Part shown: positions 51,099 through 63,400 of the stretch, piece after piece
How the letters are laid out: the number at the start of each line of letters is the position of its first letter
Position numbering within the stretch: the stretch's first letter is position 1
Assembly: GCA_947462335.1 (NCBI GenBank)
Contig: OX381710.1
Span: 34,967,204-35,031,203, forward strand
Reading direction: 5' to 3'
Length of the DNA stretch: 64,000 nt
DNA from: Harmothoe impar
Taxonomy: Eukaryota; Annelida; Polychaeta; Phyllodocida; Polynoidae
The notes under the pieces: model-generated
Told to the model about the DNA's origin: nothing
Seen by the model: the letters and a program-made list of their open reading frames with translations, nothing else
Databases searched by the model: none
Made by a program: the position numbers and the translations under genes

Positions 51099-53778
51099 TC
51101 AATGTTGCATGGATTCAACTACACTGCCGGTCGCTGAGTGTGCTTCAGACTCTTGAGCCTTGAGGTATTTATGCCAAGATGCAAAGAAACTGATTGAATT
51201 TTGTTGTTCCTCTGCCAAGCGTCCGACTTGCTGTGCTGTTGATTCTACTACTTGCAATAGGCGTCCCAGTGCTATGGATGTCTGCAACAAAACAGAAAAG
51301 TTTTAAGATGTAATTGGATGGAAATAACAAAGTACTTTTTGTTGTTGAATTAGGGAGTGGTATTTTTCAAAAACGGTGTGTCGGATTTTTGTTGTTGTTG
51401 TTTACTAAAGGGGTTAGAGGTTACCGGTATGGTACTTCATACCCGACGCCTACAGGGGTCCAGTCCCTACACTGCTCTAGGTACCATGGTGGTAGCGGTT
51501 TCAGTGTACACCCCGCGACTCAAAAGCAACAAAGTTTGGGGAGATGTACTGTAGTAACTCCCAATATGATCTGACCACCCGCCCCCGTGGACATTCTACA
51601 GACAGCAATCCTCTGCTGCGAATGAATTTGTAAGACAGAGACCTGCGAGGACACTTGCAAATGTCGAAACATTTTGCTTTCTGCGAACAAAGTTGTACGC
51701 TACACGCTACACGTCCCTCGCAGTGATGTTCAACTTCAACGTTCTCGCAGGGACTCCCAGCAGCTGATCCACTGCTGGAATGTTGTCAGTGTGTACTTGC
51801 ACGAGTCACCTAAAAGTCACAGCAAAATCGCAGCAGTGGATCACTCCCTTATGGTACTACTCCAACACATGTGACCACTAGTTCCGTTATAATCCACTCA
51901 ACCAGTAACCACTGGCACTGCCCATAACTACCACTTTATCCATCAACCACCGCCTTCACCTTCCCACCTTCCACCCCCTCTGTCCCGCTACATGGGTACC
52001 CAAATTTTTTACCATGTCGCCATGTCGATTTTTAGTAAAAGAGCAGTGTTGGCGTGTCGATTTTTATACGTATAGGAACTCATAGAAAAATCTCTGTGGG
52101 TCGATTTTTATCTCAAATCGTTCTGTGTCCGTCGATTTTTAAAAGGGCCGTGTCGCCCATGTCGATTTTTAAAAGGGCAGTGTCGCAGTGTCGAATTTTA
52201 CCCATGTATGGGCTCCTTGCTATCCCATGTGTAATGACTAGCTCTTTATTTTATGGTAAATACAGCACTCCCATTCACTTAACCAAGGAAGGCCATATTT
52301 AACACCCCCATGGAATAACCCTCACCCGTATTTCACGACCTGTCAAATCATCAAAATTGTTGATTTAACCACTATAAAGTAGCTTTAATGCCTTTTCCAG
52401 AACAATCAAGTGGAATTTCGACAAATATTGTTAATAAGGACATGAAATAACACAAAGAAGCACTCATAGAGTTCCCCACTGAGGGTTATTTCACTCGGCT
52501 TTGCCTCGTGAAATAACCCTCAGTAAGGAACTCTACTCGTGCAACTTTGTCTATGTACAGCATACATATATAGATCTATTTCTGTGCCTCTACATGGGTA
52601 CCCAGAATTTTGACCATGTCGCCGTGTCGATTTTTAGTACAAAAGGGCTGTGTCGCCGTGTCGATTTTTATCTCATACACTGTCCATGTCCGTCGATTTT
52701 TAAAAGGGCTATGTCACCCGTGTCGATTTTTCCTCATTAGCTATGTAGAGGCACAAACTCTATGTTACACCTGTGTATACAAAATATACCAACACCAAGT
52801 GCCCCCCCCCCCCCCCTGGGCAAAGCATTCTCACACCCTCTGCAGGTGTGAGAATGCTGCTCGGACTAGGTGTGAGAGCCCACCAGCATACATCATTTCA
52901 TAACTCACCCACTGTTGTGCATTGCCCACACTAGGTCAGTCGATTTTTATGCATGGGTCCTATGTGTCTGTCGATTTTTATTTCAAAAATGTCTGTGTCC
53001 GTCGATTTTTAAAAGGGCCGTGTCGTGCGTGTCGATTTTTAAAAGGGCCGTGTCGCCCGTGTCGATTTTTACCCATGTAGAGGCACATTTCTGATAGTAC
53101 ACCGTTGGCATTTATATAATAGGGCCTAGTCATTTGTTAGTAGCTTGGCCCCCCCCCCACCAGTTATCCAAAAGTAATCTCCCCCCATTACGACAGTCTA
53201 CGTTAGGACTTTGAGGAATGCCCCCCCCCCCCTCTTAAAAACGCATTCGCCCAGTGTTGCCCCCCCCCTCCCAACGACGACCTGTTTTTCATAATCAATA
53301 GTCTATCATGACCCCTTCCCCTCCCTATACCGGTAATAAGCCTATATCCACCAAGTCTCCCCTCTCCTCCAGCTGGCAATGATAAACTTAATTGGCCCTT
53401 ACAATGTTATGTCTCAATACACATAATATTATACAGTATGAAATGCTATTAATATCATGGCATTGCATAGACTGATAGAGATTGTATCAATGTATGTCCT
53501 TGGTCATTGTCACTACGGTATGTGTATTGGCACTATAGTGACAGTTTGGAAACCTAACCCAGTTAGTAACTGGGGCCTAGCAAGCGAAAAGTGCATACCC
53601 TTTCAATTGTTCTCCCCATTTCCTCCTGCGTATCCCCTGCCTCAACCCCAAGTGTTTCACTTTGAGTTTGATCCTGTTCAATTTGTGGCTGCTCAGATTC
53701 AGTTTCCTGCATTTCGTCATGATCACCCTGTTTTTTGCGGCTACCACCCACACTTGAACGTTTTTTACGATTAGACAT
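51099..53778 (-). CDS. Small coiled-coil protein, family not recognised
   Basis: Two exons in phase 0: 53778-53599 and 51281-51099, giving 120 residues. Exon 1 is a basic then acidic, disordered stretch (MSNRKKRSSVGGSRKKQ, then Gln/Glu-rich). Exon 2 is helical (SIALGRLLQVVESTAQQVGR, then FFASWHKYLKAQESEAHS) with heptad-like spacing. Poly(A) signal on the minus strand at 50989-50984. The basic start suggests a nuclear location, the helix a partner-binding subunit of a complex; both are guesses. The intron (51282-53598) is filled with MITE copies. Start codon lies 672 bp from that of the NEK gene, in divergent orientation. Confidence 0.65.
51984..52213. mobile_element. MITE family GTGCCTCTACATGGGTA, copy 1 (degenerate)
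   Basis: Starts CGCTACATGGGTACCCAAA and ends near CCCATGTATGGGCTCC. Inside, five TGTCGATTTTTA units alternate with AAAAGGGCCGTGTCG. The terminal GTGCCT is mutated. In the intron of the small coiled-coil gene. Confidence 0.7.
52459..52543. repeat. Hairpin with 38-nt arms
   Basis: GCACTCATAGAGTTCC, then TGAGGGTTATTTCACTCGG, faces its complement after a 6-base loop. It lies between copies 1 and 2 of the MITE family and resembles the hairpin at 36116-36267. Confidence 0.75.
52584..52754. mobile_element. MITE family, copy 2
   Basis: GTGCCTCTACATGGGTACCC at the left, ATGTAGAGGCAC at the right, 171 bp. Internal TGTCGATTTTTA units as in the other copies. Flanking bases do not show a clear target duplication. 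Confidence 0.85.
52937..53086. mobile_element. MITE family, copy 3 (left end lost)
   Basis: Begins inside the element at GTCGATTTTTATGCATGGG and ends with an intact ACCCATGTAGAGGCAC. Four TGTCGATTTTTA units. Confidence 0.75.
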
Positions 53779-54450
53779 CTTCTGCTGTTGAAGTGGATTT
53801 TGGATATTTCAATCTAAACGTTTCCTTGTGTGTATTATCTGAAAATGAGCGTTGTAAAATACATTTGTGACAGGTGCGCGCCTTTTTGTTTACGTTCGTA
53901 TTTCCCGCACAATTGGGTTGTGTATTAGCCAATGTTATGCCTCTAAATATTATTTTCAGTTTACTTGCAAACAATATAATATTGCAATATATACATAAGG
54001 AACATCTTCATTATTAAAGAAGTATAATTCACTACTGAAAGTGATGTGTAAAGATCACAGTGTCACAATAACATATACGTACCTGAATCATTTGACCATA
54101 ATTAGCGGTGTCGCATAACGAAATCATGGCCGCGCAAGCGACAACTCGTTTGTTGTGATCGGATACGGACACCTGTCACACAGGTAGGATCTAAACTAAA
54201 AGACGCATCTCAATGTTGTGAATCATGACACTAATTACACAAGTCATTGGAATCATTTGAGAAAGTTATGTTTTTGCCTCTTTCTTTCACAGGAGACTGT
54301 CTTTACAAAGTCAACTTGGACAGGTTCCAACTGACAAGTTTTGGAATGCGTTTGACTGGTTTCAGTTGGGGCCGTCGATGAGTAATCGAATCAATGAATA
54401 GAGTCGAGTGCGGGTGAAGCGAGGACAGGCTCTGCAAATAACAAAGGATA
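53779..54450. promoter_or_regulatory. Divergent promoter region and NEK 5' leader
   Basis: Separates the start codons of the small coiled-coil gene (-) and the NEK gene (+). For NEK, a leader exon could end at 54183 (CACAG/GTAGGA) with an acceptor at 54291-54292 (TTTCTTTCACAG), then 158 bases of leader before ATG at 54451. An 11-codon upstream ORF starts at 54126 in ATGGCCGCGC context. No TATA box seen. Confidence 0.45.
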
Positions 54451-57400
54451 ATGGATAAATACGTGAAAATAAAACAGATCGGGGAAGGCTCCTTTGGAAA
54501 GGCCCTCCTTGTCCGATCGAAAGAAAGTGGCAAACAAATGGTGGTGAAAGAAATCAACATGTCGAGGGTGAGCGCCACAAATTACTTTATATATATATAT
54601 TAAAAAGTAATAAAAGTATTTTATCACACAAAACCCAACACAAGGAATTTTCTTTTTTCTTATATATTAAAAAAACACATCGGTATCTAATAGGGACTGG
54701 TCATTTATTACTAGCTAGGGGGGGGGGGGGGGGCGGGGACTTGGACTTGGTGGATTTTCCCACAATGCAGATCCCCAACCAACTTACTTACAAGTAATCT
54801 TGACCCCCCCCCCCCCTCCTCCAACCATGCTACTCCAACTATTACTATGTTCTGGTTTTGTGAAATGCCCCACCCCCACCAGCATGGAGGATTATCAAGA
54901 CCCCAACCCCACTGCATAGAGGTTTATCAAGACCCCAACCACCTTCCCATAGAAGGGCTTGTTTTTTCATTATGTCTATGACCCCCCCCCCCCCCCCCCC
55001 CACCCCCTCCACCATCCAGCTGACAAATACATGCCTCATCCCTTGATTCATTGAATGAATTATAGACGATTCGCACTACTGTCAGTTCGCCCTAGGCCTA
55101 GACGATTCGCACTACACCCCCTGGATGATTCGCGCTACTTGCTGGACCATTCGCACTACCCCAGGGCAGGAGTATGGAGTTGGATGATTCGCCCTACTGC
55201 TCCCCGGAGGTGTCGGGCCCTACTCCCCGGGATTAGGGCGGTCCCTGCTTAATGTTGTTATGCCATAAGAGCCCCCCATAACTTATGGGGGGCTCTGCCC
55301 CCCAACCCCCGTTCTTTTTCCCTTCTTTTCTACTCTTCCTACATAAATGTGCCTCTACATGGGTAAAAATCGACACGGGCGACACGGCCGTTTTAGGCCT
55401 TTTTATAAATCGACGGACATAGGATTATTAGAGGTAAAAATCGACCCACAGGAAATTTTCTCTATGTTCTTATATACCTAAAATTCGACACAATGGCATG
55501 GTTCTTCTGCTAAAAATCAACACAGCGACACGGTCAAAATCGTGGGTACCCATGTAGAGGCACATAAATAGCCTATATAAAGTATATTTAGTTAAAGTGG
55601 CATTCTCACCGAGCATTTGCCACTCACAATTCCAGTAATGTTGTAGTGTGCTATGTGGTAAGTGCATGTTAGTGGTGAGAATGGCACTAGTTCGAATCAT
55701 CCAGAAAGTAGTGCGAATCGACTAGGGCGAATCATCTAGTAGTGCGAACAGACAGTAGTGCGAACAGACAGTAGTGCGAATCGTCCATTTTCGCATTGGA
55801 TCAAGACATTATAATTAAGTTAATTTTTGTGAATTGTATGGCATTTCTGTCTCGAATGTCAGTAAATATTGTGGTTAACACCCTTCCTAATTATTTCAAG
55901 ATGGGACAAAAGGAGAGAGGAGAGGCAAGAAAAGAGGTAAGTATTTCAATTTTCAGGCATCTAGATCTCGAGTTTTGTTTTTTTATTAGGTAATTAATTA
56001 CATATGCGTAATTACATGGTTTCGGTGCATTGCGCTTCCTTCACTAAGACCTCTTCTTTCGTCGGTTGAAGGGAAATACAAAGAAATTGTCATGTCGATC
56101 ATATACATTAAAAATTATAACTGAGTCACATGAAGCCATTTAATATATGCAACCATTAGCAGGTTTATAATGAGATGTCAATGTCCTTTTTAATACTTTA
56201 ATACAGATTTCCACAGGAGCCACACTCCTGTTAATAAGTCAATCTTATGATAATTACCTGGATTACCATTGTACATTGACGTTCTGATATTAACATTACA
56301 GACTGCTGTGCTTGCACAATTGAATCACCCAAACATTGTACACTACCGGGAGTCATTTGAAGGTATGTTTCCTTATCAATTAACGTCATCAGAGTTGGTA
56401 CACCGATGGCAATGCTTGTTTAATCATGCAAACTTATATCATAATGTTGGATAATACAACGTGCAATAGCGATACATTTCTTTTAAAATATCTTTTATAT
56501 GGCGATTTGCTTTCTGTTATTTGATTGACTCTAGGTTCAAAATGTAGTACTGTACCGTACATGAATCCTTTTCGTTTTGCAGAAGTAGGCAATTTGTACA
56601 TCGTCATGGATTATTGTGATGGTGGTGAGTATTTTCGTTATTAACAATCTGATTACTGGCATCTTACTATTTAGAATCTTAGATAGGGTCTACAGTGTAC
56701 ATCATAACATAGCACTAGTCTGACCAGTAACACCTTTTCACAAGAGGATATTGTAATTTGAAGCGTTATTAGGCTGCATACAATTGATAATCAGCTTTGC
56801 GGACACTTTCCCAAAAAATATGGTGCGGGAGGGAGGCTTTTATTTTATTTTGTTCTCAAATTTCTAGGTCATGAGGGAGGTGACTTTTTTTTTTTACATT
56901 TCAAGTGATGAGGGAGGTCTCTTTTTTGTTGTTGCTATGTCAGATACCCCATATGCTATATGCTATATCAGGGGTGGGCATATCTGAAAACCCTGGAGCC
57001 AATACAGGACTGGTTGTAGCCAAGACATGTTTTGGAAGGATGTGCAAAAAAAGGGCCTCCCCCGTTTGCATTTTTCACGAAGCGCAGCAGGGCACGTGTC
57101 CCTAATCCCCCTAAAGAAAATTTCTAGACTTAAAATGGTGTGTTCTGGTGCATTTTGGCACAAGATACATTATTGCTCCATTCTGTAATTGTCCTATTTT
57201 CATTGGAACTGGAACTTTGTCTTTGGAGGGAAATGGTGTGGAAATTTAAAAAAATCTTTACCTATTTTAAAAATGGTGCACTCTGATGCATTTTGGCACA
57301 TAATACTTTGGCTCATATCTGTATTATGAAGCGCCACCAAGTTTGGGCATAAGGAAGGGCCAAGTTTTGGCACTGTATTTCTGGGAAAATTTTACCTCTC

Positions 57401-60400
57401 GGGAATGGGTCACAACATTTCTAACCAATCAGGGGAGGGCAGCACAGATAGGCCTATAAACACCAGTGCGCGCTCCTTGGTCTAATTGGTCTGTGGTAGT
57501 GAGCGGATCTCCGTCATACATACAATCCAAGTTTTGGCACCCAGGTTTTGGCACTAGAAAGGGCCAGATTTGGCTTCCAGTAATTTAGCGGTTTTCTCTC
57601 CTCTTTCTTTCATCTTTCTCCATTTTTATGATTTTCAGGGGAGCAGGGCTGCCCCCCCCCCATCTCCAATAAATCCACCACTGGCCCTGGGCCGTTTTTA
57701 ACAAGAGATTTTCCTAGAAGGGGTTAATGTCACCAATATGAACCTGGCGTCAGTCTCAAGAAAACAATCACAATGAAGATGCATTTCAGATTAAAAAATT
57801 GGAAAAATTTTAAGATATTGAAGTCAAATAATGTATTTTAGTGCAATTTGAAGATGTATCATAACGTTGGTTCTAGTTGGACGATTTACAAAATTCTTTC
57901 AGTTTTGGAAAGCCTAGGCTTAGGAGGGTATTGTCGCCAATTTCAAGGCCAGTGTCGCCACTTTTTGGCGACATGGCGACAGCTGCCCACCCCTGATTAT
58001 ATGTAATTGACTCAGGGTGCACCCCTGAGTCTAGGTAGACGACCTAAAACGTTGGTTAAGAGATTTTCCCAATTTCAAGTTCAATCTATCATATATCAGA
58101 AAGTATCCATTTCAATGATATAATCTTTGGTTCCACAGTTGCTTTAAGATCTAATCTATCTCATCCAATTGAGTGCGCACACAATTGTGCATTCTTTCCA
58201 TGAATAAAAGCTGCTCAAAAAATTTGCATTTTCTTGAATCAACAAACCACAGAACATGCCCTCCCATTGAATCCTATGCTGAAGCCATGTGCACCATTCT
58301 AGACAACCCTGCGCGTCTCATGCCACCTCTACAATTGAATAAAAGACCAACTCCACCACTGTGTCTCTTTTTACTGTGACACTAAACTGTGTGAACAATA
58401 CACCTGGTTCCCATGTACCATCTCTTTTTTCTTGCTATAGGCTTAGTGTACAAGAAAGTGTTTTAGACTAGACAACCCGTGTGTGCACTGGTCCATACCA
58501 TATTCAGACGTTAGTATGGACCATACTCAGACTTTAGTATGAACCATACTCGGACGTTGGTATGGACCATACTCGGACATGGACCATACTCGGACGTTAG
58601 TATCTCCTCTTCTCGGTCGTTCGGGAAATGGCCTATAATCATGAGGGAGATGTTGCCCATGTTGCCACTTTGGATGTTGCCAATGTTGCCACATGTTGTT
58701 GGGAGGTGGGGGGGGGGGGATGTTGCCCATGTTGCCACTTGGGAAGATCATCATGGTCTGTCACCACCATCATGGTCTGTCACCATCATGGTTCATTGTC
58801 ACCATGGTTCATGGTCATCATGGTCATCATGGTTCATGGTCATCATGGTTCATGGTCATCATGGTTCATGGTCATCATGGTTCATGACCATCATGGTTCA
58901 TGGTCATCATGGTTCATGGTCGTCATGGTTCACAGTTATCATGGTTCATGGTCATCATCAGGGTTCTCCACAGACTCAAAAATCACACCGTAAATTCTTG
59001 CGTAGAGGTAGCGGCTTATACAATCAGACCCGAGGTGCGACTTATAGGATTCTCCCATAAAGCTGGGCATGAGGCTTATACAAGTAATCTATCGTACCAC
59101 ATCCGAAGCGAAGCAAAAAAGTCTTTTCTTTTGGATAAAAAGCCCTAAAATTGCAATAACTTCTGTTCTAATAGATGGATTTTCAAAATTCAAAAACCTA
59201 TAGAAAGCTAAAATGACACCGGCGGCGATTCTGGGGTAATTTGACGCCGGCGGCAATGAAAAGTACGCCGGCAGCCCGCCCGTGTCGTTACAGTGTGGGG
59301 AGAACCCTGATCATGGTTCATGGTTATAATGGTTCATGGCCATCATGGTTCATGGCCATCATGGTTCATGGTCATCATGGTTCATGGTCATCATGGTTCA
59401 CGGCCATCATGGTTCACGGCCATCATGGTTCACAGCCATCATGGTTCACAGCCATCATGGTTCACAGCCATCATGGTTCACGGCCATCATGGTTCATAGC
59501 CATCATGGTTCATGTATCATGGTTCATAGCCATCATGGTTCATAGCCATCATGGCTCATGATTATCATGGTTCTCCCTCATCTTGGTTCATGGTCATCAT
59601 GGTCCACTGCCATCACTGACACCCTGAGTCTCCTGTGATGTAAATCACACGCCTATTGATTAATACATTAGTTGAAACATATTCCTAGGATTCAGATATG
59701 TGATAACAATATTCCAGGTACTCATGAGATTCTCAAGTAAATCTATAGCATGATAGAGTACTTCTTGGGGATTCTAAAACTGTAAAATGTATGAAAATCG
59801 ATCAATTGGTTGCCACAAAAATGCCTTCAAAAATGGGGCGGAAATTTGAATATTTTTTTATTATAAGCTTGCATGCGGCCCCTTCTAGAGGGTGAGGGCG
59901 ATGCCTGCAAAGCTGATAAAGCCTTAGAATAAATCTACATGTGTATTTGTTTGTTGTACAGTTATCATTAATCGCGACAACATACATTATACCGCTGCCA
60001 GATCATGATCACACTCATATCCTAATGTATGTCATATCAATTTAATAGTAATCACCATGTATACATTTAATAACTTAATCACCATGCAATATGTTTAATA
60101 ACTCAACAGGCGACCTGTACTCTAGGATCAATCAATGCAGAGGCATTCTCATGAGTGAAGATACGGTGAGTTAATGGATGTATTTTTATAATTGTGGGTC
60201 ACACTTCTTAACTATGTAGCAGATGGACAAACATTTTAAAAAATCGGTCACATTGCATTAAATTCAACATGGATTTGCGATTATTTGTAAATGTTGTCTT
60301 ATAATTTCTGTTTCTTAAATAGATCCTCGACTGGTTCGTTCAAATATGTCTCTCAATCAAACACATACACGATCGAAAGATCCTCCACAGAGATATCAAA

Positions 60401-63400
60401 TCACAGGTAAAACGTCTCATTTATCAAACGCTGCGTTTTAATTGTTTCAATGATATGCAACATAATCTCAAGATTCTGGAAAGTTTAATGCCTATCGCAG
60501 GGTATAAAGTGCACCCTGGTGTTATAACTAAATATGTTTTAAGTGACAATATTAATAGGCTACTGGGCTCTCAACATGTTGGAATGGATATAAAGGATGT
60601 CAATTGATATTAACAGACTTTAAAAAAAAACTACCCGCTATAAGCATGGTGTTTACTCATTTGTCTGATTTGTCTTTAGAATATATTCCTAACCAAACAT
60701 GGCATCGTCAAACTGGGAGACTTCGGTATTGCCAAGGTCCTTAACAGGTAAGCATACTTCAAGACACATCTAACCTTAACTGATTCTAGCATGCTGCTAC
60801 AGACATCCATTTAGAAAATGATAACATTTGATGAGCAGATAAATCAAATAATCGGTCCATTTGGACAACAAAATAAGATTTCGACATTTATGATACAGCA
60901 TTGTAGCAGATATGTGCCTCTACATGGGTCCCCAGAATTTTGACCGTGTCGCTGTGTCGATTTTTAGCAAATGGCCATTGTCATCGTGTCGAATTTTAGG
61001 TATATAAGAACTTATAGAAAAATCCCTGTGAGTCGATTTTTATCTCTAATTTTCCTGTGTCCGTCGATTTTTAAAATGGCCTAAAAGGGCCGTGTCGCTG
61101 TGTCGCCCGTGTCGATTTTTACCCATGTAGAGGCACAGATATACACATGTGGTATTAATCCTTTTCCACGTTCTCATCTCTTTTTTTTCAGTACCGTTGA
61201 ATTAGCGCGGACTTGCATTGGAACACCATATTACCTTTCTCCAGAGATTGTGGAAAATAAGCCCTACAACAATAAGAGGTATATCCTTTGTCCAACAAAA
61301 TATGGTGGTTCTGCTGCTTGAAATTCATCATAAAAAATGTTGATGCAATAGGTAGAGAGTATGTTAGTTAATTGATGGTTTTAGCAAAAGCATGACCGAA
61401 TAATTTCAATAAGGCCAAAAATTAAGGCTGGTCAGATCGATAGTCTCTGTTTCGAACACCTTCCAGTTAAATGTGCTATCTAACAAATCCATGAATGTAT
61501 TACCAGCTATCGTAGTGACCGTTCTTGTGGTATTTAGAGTGGTGTGGTATCGGTTTACTAGAAACTACAGTAGTTAATACTGTTATATGTTGTGAACATG
61601 TGCATGGGTTTTCAGAACACCCTTTACTAGTCATCCTTTCATACAGATGCCAGTGTAACCAGTGCTCGTCTAATAATGCATGTGTATCCCTTTACCCACC
61701 TTTCAGCGACATATGGTCTCTTGGTTGTGTTCTGTATGAAATGACGACCCTCAAGCATGCTGTAAGTATTTAAGAATTGATTTGTCCGAATTCAGATGCT
61801 ACTTCAGGTTCAAGATCATGAATATTGGCACAGTTAATCAAATGTTATAGTTTTGTATAATATTACAGTTTCAATTCATATTATTTAAAAAAAACACAGT
61901 TCCTAAGTAGGGACTTTGAATTTGAATTAACATAATGAGCATGTAGTACTACATTAGCTAGACATTGAGGAAATGACAACTAATTATTCCCTTTTGAAAT
62001 TTAATTTAATATAGTCTTCCAGATTACTCACATTGACTTCATTTATTTCCTTCAGTTCGAAGCTGGTAACATGAAGAACCTGGTGCTTAAAATTATCAGG
62101 TGGGTAATGATATCGACGAAATTATTTTGAAAGGATAACAGAAAGACATAACGTTAACAAAATATATGATGGAAAATATAAGGTAAGATACTCTATATCA
62201 ATGGTAAAAGTCTTTGTGTGGTCTGAAATACTGATCTGTTTTGCAGAGGATCCTACCCGCCAGTGTCACCACAGTATTCATATGACATCAGAAACCTCAT
62301 CGCACTGCTCTTCAAGAGAAATGCAAGGTAAACCAATCTATTGAACCAAACAATAGAACGATATTTTCTCATCTACTTTGCTTAAACAGGAAAACTTTGA
62401 TTTAACCAGTAGTTACTAAATAAAAGGTTCTCACATGTACATGAATATACCTGACCTTGATAGCAGCTACTGTTCAAATCGATGCTCCTTATTTTGAATA
62501 ACCTTTAATTCACGTATACCCTCAGAGATCGACCATCCATCAATGCAGTCTTGCGGAAGCCATTGCTACAAAATAGAATCAAGAAGTTCCTGACAGAAAA
62601 TGTAAGTTACCTTTCCTAACATCCTCTCAATATCTTTTAATTTTCGATTAATCCTGTGGCATCGAACGTTAAATTAATGCACAAATCATGCATTATAATA
62701 AGTCTTTGGTAATCCCAAGTAGACATTTATTAGTATTACAGAGAGATATAGCACAATATGGTCCAATTTTTAAATCATGTTTGTAATTTGATAGGAATAT
62801 TGTGACGAATTCAGTCACACTATAATGCATGGACAGAAGATCCAGAAGGCTCTCCCGGCGGGTCAGAGACATGTGGCTCCAGTCAGGGCAGTCTCCTCAG
62901 CAGGTAAGACAACAGTTTACATACAATAAAGGGGTGGTTTCTGCTAATCCCCTATATCAGTGAGCACACACTGTCGTATAAAACTGTCAGCCGCCTGACA
63001 ATTGACTGAAGAATAACTTAACTGGCTAGAGTATAACTGTCATCTGACTGACAACCAACTAACGTATAACTGCCACCTGACTAAATTATAACTGACAGCT
63101 GTCCTGAAAGCCAACTGTCATATAAATATAAGCTTGATAAACCAAACTCTAAATTCATGGAACCAATTATAACACAAATTATGACTGACTACCAGGCCAC
63201 AGCCGGTCAAGGCGACACTGAAATCATCCTAGGATCTGATGACATGGTCCAGCCATTATGCTTACATGTACCTTAACCTCTTCATACTGAGACTAGTAAG
63301 CGAAATATGTTGGTAAAATTGGGACAATTATAATGCAATATATTGTTTATATTCACAACAGGAGTGATTCATAGAAGTGTATTCTGATATTTCATATAGA

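Noticed and set aside
58539..59561. Long frames with repeated His/Gly/Ser/Trp peptides
   Set aside because: Translation of an 18-bp minisatellite whose unit length keeps all frames open.
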